Part shown: positions 1 through 5,185 of the stretch, piece by piece
How positions within the stretch are numbered: the stretch's first letter is position 1
Layout: each line of letters opens with the position of its first letter
Assembly (NCBI GenBank): GCA_026983815.1
Contig: JALSTJ010000019.1
Coordinates: 1-5,185 of the forward strand
Source: Flavobacteriales bacterium
GTDB lineage: Bacteria > Bacteroidota > Bacteroidia > Flavobacteriales > Flavobacteriaceae
Reading direction: 5' to 3'
Length of the DNA stretch: 5,185 nt
Program-made: the position numbers and the translations under genes
The notes under the pieces: model-generated
What the model saw: only the letters and a program-made list of their open reading frames with translations
The model's database searches: none
What the model was told of the DNA's origin: nothing

Positions 1-792
1 TATAAATTGGGAGGTGGATTGAATTTGATGTATTCCAAAAAATTTAAAACCTATTTAACCGGAGGACTTTATTTGTCGAGAAATTTTTCTGTTTCCAATA
101 TTTATATCAGTGCAAATTCTGCTGTTCGGTTGCCTACTTATACCGATTTGTATTATCAAGGACCTTCCAATGTAGGAAATCCCGATTTGCAACCGGAAAA
201 ATCTATGACTTTTGAAGCGGGATATAAATATTTGACTCCCGATTTTCAAACACATTTTAGTGTTTTTTATCGTAAAGGCGAACATACAATTGATTGGGTG
301 CGAAAAAACTTGACGGACAAATGGAAACCCGAAAACATTACGGAACTCAATACATTTGGAGGAGAGTTGGATTTTTCTAAAAAATTTAACTGCAAATTTT
401 TAAAAAATATTCAGTTGTCCTATGCTTATTTGCAAACCGATAAAACCAGCGGAAATTGGATTTCAAAATATGCATTGGATTATTTGAAGCATAAATTTGT
501 TCTCAATATCCGTCATCAATTGTTTTACGGGATTCAAACCGATTGGCAATTGATTTATAAAAACAGAAACGGACAATATTTGGATTATGTTGATGGAAAT
601 TATCAACTTTTTGATTATAAGCCCTATTTTTTAACTCATTTGAAATTTTCTAAAAAAGTCAATCGTTTGGATTTGGAATTGAGCATAGAAAATCTTTTGG
701 ATAAGGAATACAGGGATTTATCCTATATAAAAATGCCCGGAAGATGGATAATTTTCGGGTTGAAATATTCATTTATTCCGAGCACAAAATGA
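1..792 (+). CDS. TonB-dependent outer-membrane receptor, C-terminal part (5' truncated by window edge)
   Basis: The frame is open from base 1 to a TGA at 790-792, giving 263 visible residues. The true start, TonB box and plug domain lie to the left of the window. The visible part is the end of a TonB-dependent receptor beta-barrel. Near residues 40-62 it has the common barrel signature (S-A-V-R-L-P-T-Y-T-D-L-Y-Y, then G-N-P-D-L-Q-P-E-K-S). Near the end it has E-N-L-L-D-K-E-Y-R, then P-G-R-W, then a final strand ending K-Y-S-F. Amphipathic, aromatic-rich strands fill the space between. Such receptors import cobalamin, siderophores or other scarce ligands across the outer membrane, powered by TonB-ExbBD. 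The N-L-x-D-K-x-Y ... P-G-R ending resembles BtuB-like and siderophore receptors, but the ligand cannot be assigned without the plug and upstream regulatory region. Five residues (IPSTK) follow the usual terminal aromatic residue. It is convergent with the DJ-1 gene, 20 bp away. Confidence 0.9.
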   Translation, partial: YKLGGGLNLMYSKKFKTYLTGGLYLSRNFSVSNIYISANSAVRLPTYTDLYYQGPSNVGNPDLQPEKSMTFEAGYKYLTPDFQTHFSVFYRKGEHTIDWVRKNLTDKWKPENITELNTFGGELDFSKKFNCKFLKNIQLSYAYLQTDKTSGNWISKYALDYLKHKFVLNIRHQLFYGIQTDWQLIYKNRNGQYLDYVDGNYQLFDYKPYFLTHLKFSKKVNRLDLELSIENLLDKEYRDLSYIKMPGRWIIFGLKYSFIPSTK

Positions 793-812
793 TAATATTG
801 TTTTAAAATTTA

Positions 813-1388
813 TTAAATTTCAATTTTAGCTCCTAAGAGTTTAACAAATTCTCTGATAAAAGCCGGATGTGCAGGCCAAGCGGGAGAGGTTACCAAATTC
901 CCATCGACAAAAGCTTTATCCACCGGAATATTTTGATATTCTGCTCCGGCAAGACTGACTTCGGGACCTACGGCAGGATAAGCAGTTGCTTTACGTCCTT
1001 TGAGCACACCTGCGGCACTCAATATTTGTGCGCCGTGGCAAATAGCAGCGACGGGTTTGTTGGTATCAAAAAAATGACGGGTAATTTCCAAAACTTTGGG
1101 ATTTAGACGCAGATATTCAGGTGCACGCCCCCCGGCAATTACCAATCCGGCATAATCGGATGGATTTACTTTGTCAAAATCATAATTGATGGTAAAATTG
1201 TGTCCGGGTTTTTCGGAATAGGTCTGATCTCCTTCAAAATCATGAATAGCTGTTTTTACGGTATCGCCGGCTTTTTTGTCGGGACAAACCGCATGCACTT
1301 CATAGCCCAAAAGTTGTAGCATTTGGAAAGGAACCATCGTTTCGTAATCTTCGGCAAAATCGCCGGTAAAAAGAAGGATTTTTTTCAT
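813..1388 (-). CDS. DJ-1/PfpI-family protein, resembling plant DJ-1D domains (possible glyoxalase III/stress protein)
   Basis: A complete 191-residue protein of usual single-domain DJ-1/PfpI length, probably cytosolic since it has no signal peptide. The nucleophile elbow A-I-C-H-G-A-Q puts the reactive cysteine at C117 with H118 beside it. The acidic partner is probably E16 in A-E-D-Y-E-T, aligned by eye with E18 of human DJ-1. G-L-V-I-A-G-G-R-A-P-E-Y at 81-92 forms the oxyanion-side loop. The C-terminal half (A-G-V-L-K-G-R-K at 126-133, T-A-Y-P-A at 135-139, D-G-N-L-V-T at 162-167, P-A-W-P-A-H-P at 169-175) recalls the domains of plant DJ-1D, for which glyoxalase III activity is reported. 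Methylglyoxal detoxification is therefore a reasonable inference, but protease, deglycase or amidase-like labels are also used for this superfamily. The ATG follows an A/T-rich leader with no Shine-Dalgarno. It lies downstream of the outer-membrane protein gene on the same strand, but a terminator separates them. Confidence 0.9.
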   Translation of the reverse strand: MKKILLFTGDFAEDYETMVPFQMLQLLGYEVHAVCPDKKAGDTVKTAIHDFEGDQTYSEKPGHNFTINYDFDKVNPSDYAGLVIAGGRAPEYLRLNPKVLEITRHFFDTNKPVAAICHGAQILSAAGVLKGRKATAYPAVGPEVSLAGAEYQNIPVDKAFVDGNLVTSPAWPAHPAFIREFVKLLGAKIEI

Positions 1389-1415
1389 GGCTTTAAATTT
1401 TTAAATTAAACTCTT

Positions 1416-1423
1416 TAAATATA
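1416..1423 (-). promoter_or_regulatory. Possible -7 box (TATATTTA) for the DJ-1 gene
   Basis: Read on the - strand, this octamer matches the Bacteroidota TAnnTTTG element at 7 of 8 positions. It lies 27 bases upstream of the DJ-1 ATG, allowing a leader of about 20 bases. The upstream TTG nearest a -33 position is only 12 bases away, outside the usual 17-23 spacing, so the call is weak. A promoter is expected here because a terminator lies just upstream. Confidence 0.25.
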
Positions 1424-1435
1424 ATCAAAATTTGT

Positions 1436-1467
1436 CAAATAAAAAAGCAGCCCGAATAGAGCTGCTT
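1436..1467 (-). terminator. Rho-independent terminator of the small outer-membrane protein gene
   Basis: On the - strand the 7-bp stem AAGCAGC/GCTGCTT (bases 1467-1461 and 1451-1445) encloses a 9-base loop and is followed by a T-rich run (complement of the A run at 1441-1444 and beyond). It begins 22 bases after the stop of the barrel protein gene and is among the most GC-rich hairpins in any spacer of the window. It should end that transcript before the DJ-1 gene. Confidence 0.8.
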
Positions 1468-1489
1468 GAAAATAAAAAGTTTCTGAATT

Positions 1490-2104
1490 TTAGTTAAAGA
1501 AATATCCTACACCAAATTGGATAGAATTGTTTTTTGTAGTAGAATTATCTTCCTTATCTATATCTGAAATACCCAAAGTATAACGTAGATTAATAAATAA
1601 ACCGTTTTCCATTTTGTAACCGGCGCCTAAGTTAAATCCAAAATCTGTGCTTTGAATTTGATCTTTCATGTCTCCGGAATCACTCTGAGAATTTCCATTA
1701 TAAGAAGTTGTTGTATCATATTTTGCAGATGTTAAAAATCCTAATTGAGGACCGGCTTCCAAAGAGAAACTCTCATTAATATAATATCTTGCCATTACGG
1801 GAACTTGTACATAACTAAGATTAACATGTGATTTAAAATCAAGTCCTGAAGTACTCATTTCCAAATAATCACCGGCAGTTGCATATTTTAATTCTCCTGC
1901 AAGTGCAAAATTGTCATTGAACATGTATTCTCCCATAAAACCTACTTCAAAACCAATTTTGCCTTTTAAGTATTTGTTTGTGTCACTATCATTACTTGGA
2001 AGAGAGGTTCTGTTTAGTGCTAATTTAGCCCCATAATGGAATTCTTGCGCTTTAATTCCTGCAATGCTTAATAACAAAGCAAATAATAATACTGTTTTTT
2101 TCAT
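1490..2104 (-). CDS. Small outer-membrane beta-barrel protein (porin family, PorT/OMP_b-brl_2 type)
   Basis: A complete 204-residue secreted protein. Residues 1-19 form a clear signal peptide: M-K-K, a hydrophobic core of L/F/A/I, then I-K-A with probable cleavage before Q20. The mature part alternates short amphipathic strands and turns, as in an 8-10-stranded barrel. It contains the block typical of PF13568-type proteins, Y-V-Q-V-P-V-M-A-R-Y-Y at 98-108, followed by S-L-E-A-G-P-Q-L-G-F at 114-123. The chain ends in a strand with aromatic residues (Y-F-F-N), as expected for BAM-assembled proteins. Two polar segments rich in Ser, Asp, Thr and Asn (about 127-152 and 181-193) are probably surface loops. 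Function is not known for most members; structural or adhesion roles are possible, and a diffusion pore is not shown. The ATG follows an A-rich leader. The gene has its own terminator and a likely promoter, so it appears monocistronic. Confidence 0.88.
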   Translation of the reverse strand: MKKTVLLFALLLSIAGIKAQEFHYGAKLALNRTSLPSNDSDTNKYLKGKIGFEVGFMGEYMFNDNFALAGELKYATAGDYLEMSTSGLDFKSHVNLSYVQVPVMARYYINESFSLEAGPQLGFLTSAKYDTTTSYNGNSQSDSGDMKDQIQSTDFGFNLGAGYKMENGLFINLRYTLGISDIDKEDNSTTKNNSIQFGVGYFFN

Positions 2105-2131
2105 TTTTTTTAATTTTTAATGTTAATGCAA

Positions 2132-2139
2132 CAAAAATA
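2132..2139 (-). promoter_or_regulatory. Probable -7 box (TATTTTTG) for the small outer-membrane protein gene
   Basis: On the - strand this is an exact match to the Bacteroidota TAnnTTTG element, ending 27 bases upstream of the ATG at 2104. I did not find a well-placed TTG -33 element at 17-23 bases further upstream. Low-complexity A/T sequence makes chance matches common. Confidence 0.4.
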
Positions 2140-2243
2140 GTAAATAACAAAAAACATAACATGATATAAGTCATTGTTTTTTTAATTTTTTTTTCGTATG
2201 AGCATAATTTTTCTTAATTATTTTTACTTTTCATAAATTTTTA

Positions 2244-2321
2244 ATTGTTTTCCATTGAAAAGTTTTTTTTGTGTAATATTAAAATCATTTTTCTATTAAT
2301 CAAAAAATACATTGTTTTCCA
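2244..2321 (+). repeat. Pair of 11-bp direct repeats ATTGTTTTCCA (2244-2254 and 2311-2321)
   Basis: The two copies are identical over 11 bases and start 67 bp apart. Similarity continues loosely beyond them: each is followed within three bases by GAAA and then a T-rich run. The second copy ends 32 bases before the NadR-like start codon. They could be operator half-sites or chance similarity in AT-rich DNA; the TCC core is less likely than the flanks to recur by composition alone. Confidence 0.4.
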
Positions 2322-2340
2322 CGAAATAAAAACTTTTTTA

Positions 2341-2348
2341 TACTTTTG
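2341..2348 (+). promoter_or_regulatory. Probable -7 box (TACTTTTG) for the NadR-like gene
   Basis: An exact match to TAnnTTTG, ending only 5 bases before the ATG at 2354. The closest upstream TTG, at 2312-2314 within the second direct repeat, is 26 bases away, longer than the usual 17-23. If this box is used, transcription would begin at or next to the start codon and the message would be leaderless or nearly so. Confidence 0.45.
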
Positions 2349-2353
2349 ACTTT

Positions 2354-2947
2354 ATGAAAAAAGAAGAAATACGAAATTTGCTTAAGCAAAAACCCTCAGA
2401 GGTTATAAAAGTTGTAATGTTTGGTCCGGAATCTACCGGAAAAACTACACTTTCTCAACAATTGGCTAGACATTATAATACGGTTTGGGTGCCGGAATAT
2501 GCCAGAGATTATTTACAAAACAAATGGAATAATGAACGCAAAACCTGTGAACAAAAAGATTTGATTCCTATTGCTATCGGGCAGATGAATTTGGAAAACG
2601 ATTTGGCACAAAAAGCAACCGATGTTTTGTTTTGCGATACGGATTTATTGGAAACCAAAGTCTATTCCAAAGAATATTACGGCAGTTATGTAGATCCGTT
2701 ATTGGATGAAGCCGCTCGAAACAACGATTACGATTTGTATTTTCTTACTTATATAGATGTTCCTTGGGAAGCCGATGATTTACGTGACCGTCCTTTGCAA
2801 AGAGAAGAGATGTTTGAAGCTTTTAAAAAAGCATTGGAAAAACACGGAAAAAAATATATTTTGCTAAAAGGCGATAAGAAAACCCGATTGAAAACAGCGG
2901 TAAAATATGTTGATGAATTGTTGAAAAAGAAAAAGAATCAGTCCTGA
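2354..2947 (+). CDS. NadR-type ribosylnicotinamide kinase-like ATPase, stand-alone kinase domain
   Basis: A complete 197-residue cytosolic P-loop protein. It has a Walker A motif G-P-E-S-T-G-K-T at 24-31 (K30 contacts phosphate), E-Y-A-R-D-Y at 48-53, a Walker B-like F-C-D-T-D at 93-97, and a lid region V-P-W-E-A-D-D-L-R at 136-144. These match in order the C-terminal kinase domain of E. coli NadR, which phosphorylates nicotinamide riboside to NMN. The helix-turn-helix and NMN adenylyltransferase domains of full NadR are absent, so this is the kinase module alone, a form common in Bacteroidota and often labelled AAA-family ATPase. NAD salvage is the best inference, but substrate specificity is not shown. 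A PnuC-type transporter gene, a frequent partner of such genes, is not adjacent. The ATG is the first in frame after the promoter-like box. The C-terminus is Lys-rich. The 3' end overlaps the convergent XrtF-associated gene by 10 bp. Confidence 0.85.
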   Translation: MKKEEIRNLLKQKPSEVIKVVMFGPESTGKTTLSQQLARHYNTVWVPEYARDYLQNKWNNERKTCEQKDLIPIAIGQMNLENDLAQKATDVLFCDTDLLETKVYSKEYYGSYVDPLLDEAARNNDYDLYFLTYIDVPWEADDLRDRPLQREEMFEAFKKALEKHGKKYILLKGDKKTRLKTAVKYVDELLKKKKNQS

Positions 2948-3375
2948 TGAATTTTGTGATAATATAAAGCAGGAATTAAAATAAAAAATAATAAAGGTTG
3001 TATTAAGATTCTTCGTATATAAAAAATAGTCAAATAATTACCCGCTTGATAATGTTTCCAAGCAAAATAAAAGGCAACAATTAAGATGATATATGCCAGG
3101 GCATAGACCCCCAATAAAAATTCTATGAGTTTTTTAAATTTAAAAAATAAGGATAAAATGGTAATAGATATTAAACTGTTTAACCAAAATCTTAAAGATA
3201 TAATTTTTAAAACTTCAATAAAATTTATAGTTGGCAAATTACCTGTTTGATATGAATTTTTAAAAAAATCTATTAACCCATCATCAAAAAAAGATTTTTC
3301 TTTCAACCGGATAAGAACCAAAATTCCAATCAAAATCAAGATGAAAAAGATTCTTATTTTACTATTTTTTATCAT
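2938..3375 (-). CDS. Exosortase F system-associated membrane protein
   Basis: A complete 145-residue, strongly hydrophobic protein with about four membrane segments (roughly 8-23, 63-80, 84-106 and 117-139) and a soluble stretch at about 24-58, between segments 1 and 2. I recognise the family by its position right behind an XrtF gene and by its C-terminal pattern: N-Y at 113-114, F-Y-I-R-R at 118-122, Q-P at 126-127 and P-A-L-Y-Y at 135-139. R62 and N66 in the second segment also look conserved. This family (TIGR04127-like) is known from flavobacteria as a constant neighbour of XrtF; its biochemical role is unknown, and a partner or accessory subunit of the sorting enzyme is an inference. The ATG lies inside the end of xrtF with a 14-bp overlap in another frame, which suggests translational coupling. 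The stop overlaps the convergent NadR-like gene. Confidence 0.8.
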   Translation of the reverse strand: MIKNSKIRIFFILILIGILVLIRLKEKSFFDDGLIDFFKNSYQTGNLPTINFIEVLKIISLRFWLNSLISITILSLFFKFKKLIEFLLGVYALAYIILIVAFYFAWKHYQAGNYLTIFYIRRILIQPLLFFILIPALYYHKIHQD

Positions 3376-3895
3376 ATATCTTTAAAATAAAATAAACCCA
3401 TAAAATAATTACCCAAGCATAAATCAAGGCAGGGAAAATCACGCGGTGTAATAGATCTTGATAGTCGGGAAAAGCATAAATCACATAACCTAATAAAGCA
3501 ATTCTCAAGATGTTAAAAGCAAAAATAGATAAAATACCCACTACTATAAAATATAAGGTTTTGATTTTTATATTTCCAAAACTCCATACAAAAGCCAAAA
3601 ATAATATAATGATACTCATGCCGGAACAACCTTCGATAATGCGTGCAACATATTTGTCATTGATAATCAATTTCATTCCTGAAGAGTTTAAACTTTCAAT
3701 TTGAGAAGATATCGGAAACAAATCATATATTTTTTGAACACTTTGAGCCGTGATTTTGGTAAAAAAATCTGTACCATTTTGATAATTCAGATATACATTA
3801 TACAAGTAAGTAAAAATTATATATAAGAATATAAATTTCAGAAGATATAAAATCAGTAGTTTGTATTCCCAAAATAGTCCTTTTTGTTTTTCCAT
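3362..3895 (-). CDS. xrtF: Exosortase family protein XrtF
   Basis: An integral inner-membrane cysteine transpeptidase-like protein of the exosortase/archaeosortase superfamily. I chose the ATG at 3895 (177 residues, starting M-E-K-Q-K-G). The frame extends upstream to an ATG at 3961, but those 22 extra residues are Lys/Asn/Ile-rich and fall in promoter-like AT-rich DNA. Numbered from the chosen start, the three hallmark residues are all present: catalytic C90 in I-I-E-G-C-S-G-M-S, R131 in F-N-I-L-R-I-A, and H150 in D-L-L-H-R. Hydrophobic segments lie around 13-35, 94-106, 112-140 and 152-172, and a soluble part between about 36 and 84 is presumably periplasmic. Exosortases cleave C-terminal sorting tails (PEP-CTERM-like) and probably attach the protein to a new anchor; the XrtF substrate is not apparent from this window. 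It is the first gene of a two-gene unit with the associated membrane protein. Confidence 0.85.
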   Translation of the reverse strand: MEKQKGLFWEYKLLILYLLKFIFLYIIFTYLYNVYLNYQNGTDFFTKITAQSVQKIYDLFPISSQIESLNSSGMKLIINDKYVARIIEGCSGMSIIILFLAFVWSFGNIKIKTLYFIVVGILSIFAFNILRIALLGYVIYAFPDYQDLLHRVIFPALIYAWVIILWVYFILKIYDKK

Positions 3896-4034
3896 AAAAA
3901 TAAAAACACCAAGCAAGATAATATTTTTTGATTTAAAATTTTTGGTTTTTGTCAAAAACAAATGAATTTATTGAAAAAAAACTATATAAAAAAGTCTTAA
4001 GCATTAAAAAAATAAAGGTTAATTAAAAAATATT

Positions 4035-4042
4035 TATATTTA
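4035..4042 (+). promoter_or_regulatory. Possible -7 box (TATATTTA) for the AGCS symporter gene
   Basis: Matches TAnnTTTG at 7 of 8 positions and ends 26 bases before the ATG at 4069, allowing a short leader. No TTG lies at the expected -33 spacing. The 173-bp spacer at 3896-4068 must also hold the xrtF promoter on the other strand, which I could not place. Confidence 0.3.
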
Positions 4043-4068
4043 CAAGCAATTTTACTAAAATAAAGACA

Positions 4069-5185
4069 ATGAAAAGAAAACTCCTGATTTTACTGCTGAT
4101 TTTCATTAATTCGCAGATTTTTGCACAAGAAAAAGGTATAGCCGAAAGAATAGAAGAACATTTTAAACCCATTTCGGATGCTTGGTCATCTATTGTTTTT
4201 TTTAAGATTACAATTGCGGGAGTGGGTATTCCTATTGTATTGATATTATTAATTTTAGGGGCATTATATTTTACAATTTATTTTCGTTTTCCACAATTTA
4301 AACTATTTAAAACATCTGTAAAAGTTGTAGCGGGCAAGTATGACGATTTGGATCATCACGATTCATATAAACCGGCAGACGATCCTTTGGTAGAACCCGG
4401 AGAAGATATTCCCGAAACCATAAAAATCGAAGGAGACCATCACGGCGAAGTTTCACATTTTCAGGCATTGTCGGCAGCTTTATCCGCAACGGTCGGGTTG
4501 GGAAATATTGCAGGAGTTGCCGTAGCCATTGCCATTGGAGGACCCGGAGCTACTTTTTGGATGATATTGGCGGGATTATTGGGAATGGCATCCAAATTTA
4601 CCGAATGCACCTTGGGAGTAAAATATCGCGATATTGGAAATGACGGAACCGTTTTTGGCGGACCGATGTATTATTTGAAAAAAGGTCTGGCTGAAATGGG
4701 TAAAGGAAGTCTGGGAAAATTTTTGGCGGTTTTCTTTGCCCTTATGGTTATCGGAGGTTCTTTTGGTGGAGGAAATATGTTTCAAGCCAATCAATCCGCT
4801 GCACAATTTGTTAAACTTTTCGGTATTGAAAATCCCGATGCCGGTTTTTATTTCGGTATTTTATTAGCCATACTCGTCGGTGTGGTTATCATTGGCGGAA
4901 TCAAAAGAATTGGAAAAGTTGCCGAAAAAATAGTTCCTTTTATGGCGGTTTTATATGTAGGAGCAGCTTTGATAATTATTATTTTGAATGTAGGATTAAT
5001 ACCGGCAGCTGTAAAACAAATTTTTGTCAGTGCTTTTTCACCCGAAGCGGCAGTCGGTGGTTTTATAGGCGTTTTGATACAAGGTTTTAGAAGAGGAACA
5101 TTTTCAAATGAAGCAGGTGTCGGCTCTGCTGCTATTGCGCACTCGGCGGTTAAAACAAAGTATCCTGCAAGTGAAGGAATTGTTG
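4069..5185 (+). CDS. Alanine/glycine:cation symporter family protein (AGCS), 3' truncated by window edge
   Basis: The frame runs open from ATG 4069 to the window edge (372 codons plus one base). AGCS proteins are LeuT-fold inner-membrane symporters that take up alanine or glycine with Na+ or H+. Signature blocks are present: V-G-L-G-N-I-A-G-V-A-V-A-I at 142-154, G-G-P-G-A-T-F-W-M at 157-165, G-M-A-S-K-F-T-E at 172-179, G-G-P-M-Y-Y at 197-202, and F-R-R-G-T-F-S-N-E-A-G-V-G-S at 340-353, followed by A-H-S-A. Two features differ from compact members. Residues 1-19 look like a cleavable signal peptide (M-K-R-K, hydrophobic core, I-F-A before Q20). A charged His/Asp/Glu-rich stretch of about 40 residues (88-130) lies between the first membrane segment (about 47-72) and the conserved core. 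Basic residues just after that first segment suggest the stretch faces the cytoplasm. The ATG follows an A-rich leader without Shine-Dalgarno. The substrate is inferred from family only. Confidence 0.9.
   Translation, partial: MKRKLLILLLIFINSQIFAQEKGIAERIEEHFKPISDAWSSIVFFKITIAGVGIPIVLILLILGALYFTIYFRFPQFKLFKTSVKVVAGKYDDLDHHDSYKPADDPLVEPGEDIPETIKIEGDHHGEVSHFQALSAALSATVGLGNIAGVAVAIAIGGPGATFWMILAGLLGMASKFTECTLGVKYRDIGNDGTVFGGPMYYLKKGLAEMGKGSLGKFLAVFFALMVIGGSFGGGNMFQANQSAAQFVKLFGIENPDAGFYFGILLAILVGVVIIGGIKRIGKVAEKIVPFMAVLYVGAALIIIILNVGLIPAAVKQIFVSAFSPEAAVGGFIGVLIQGFRRGTFSNEAGVGSAAIAHSAVKTKYPASEGIV

Larger units (their letters stand above)
2105..2353. other. AT-rich divergent intergenic region
   Basis: This 249-bp spacer separates two divergently transcribed genes. 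It consists mainly of A and T runs, carries candidate promoter boxes at both ends, and contains an 11-base direct repeat. I see no open reading frame of note, no RNA gene and no riboswitch-like folded block with enough GC content to support one. Confidence 0.7.

Noticed and set aside
55..285. 76-codon - strand reading frame opposite the TonB-dependent receptor
   Set aside because: It is antisense to conserved receptor barrel sequence and has no recognisable domain or start context.
793..825. Possible bidirectional terminator between the receptor and DJ-1 genes
   Set aside because: Only weak AAATTT-type inverted repeats are present, without GC pairs; a stable hairpin is not supported.
867..1106. 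79-codon + strand reading frame inside the DJ-1 gene
   Set aside because: It lies wholly opposite a well-supported conserved gene and its translation resembles no protein family I know.
2161..2340. Riboswitch or small RNA in the AT-rich spacer
   Set aside because: The sequence is almost only A/T runs, with no paired GC-containing stems or conserved riboswitch core that I can recognise.
3510..3704. 64-codon + strand reading frame opposite xrtF
   Set aside because: It mirrors the hydrophobic coding of xrtF and overlaps the catalytic Cys region; no independent support.
3896..4068. Clear xrtF promoter in the divergent spacer
   Set aside because: On the - strand a TTGACA-like string and a TATCTTGC string occur, but their spacing fits neither the Bacteroidota nor the sigma-70 pattern.
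4307..4806. Two - strand reading frames (4307-4489 and 4576-4806) opposite the symporter
   Set aside because: Both are antisense to highly conserved AGCS signature blocks and look like no known protein.

Overview
The window looks like chromosomal DNA from a member of the Bacteroidota, most likely class Flavobacteriia. The DNA is AT-rich, and no start codon has a convincing Shine-Dalgarno sequence; starts are preceded by A/T-rich leaders. Several boxes resemble the Bacteroidota promoter element TAnnTTTG. The gene families point the same way: a TonB-dependent receptor, a small PorT/OMP_b-brl_2-type barrel protein, and above all an XrtF exosortase with its associated membrane protein. I cannot name a genus from the sequence.

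Layout, left to right: (1) the C-terminal part of a TonB-dependent outer-membrane receptor on the + strand, cut by the left edge. (2) A DJ-1/PfpI-family protein on the - strand, convergent with the receptor. (3) A small outer-membrane beta-barrel protein on the - strand with its own intrinsic terminator, so it and the DJ-1 gene are probably separate transcripts. (4) A divergent, very AT-rich 249-bp intergenic region. (5) A stand-alone NadR-type ribosylnicotinamide-kinase-like ATPase on the + strand. (6) A - strand two-gene unit, xrtF followed by its associated membrane protein, overlapping by 14 bp and running convergently into the NadR-like gene with a 10-bp overlap. (7) A divergent 173-bp intergenic region. 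(8) A + strand alanine/glycine:cation symporter (AGCS family), cut by the right edge.

Most genes are single-gene units for envelope transport and general metabolism, not one pathway. The only clear functional module is the XrtF pair, a presumed inner-membrane protein-sorting system whose substrate is not visible here. I see no mobile element, CRISPR array, tRNA or rRNA. Nothing in the window makes a convincing case for an undescribed system; the least understood part is the XrtF pair, a known family of unclear function.
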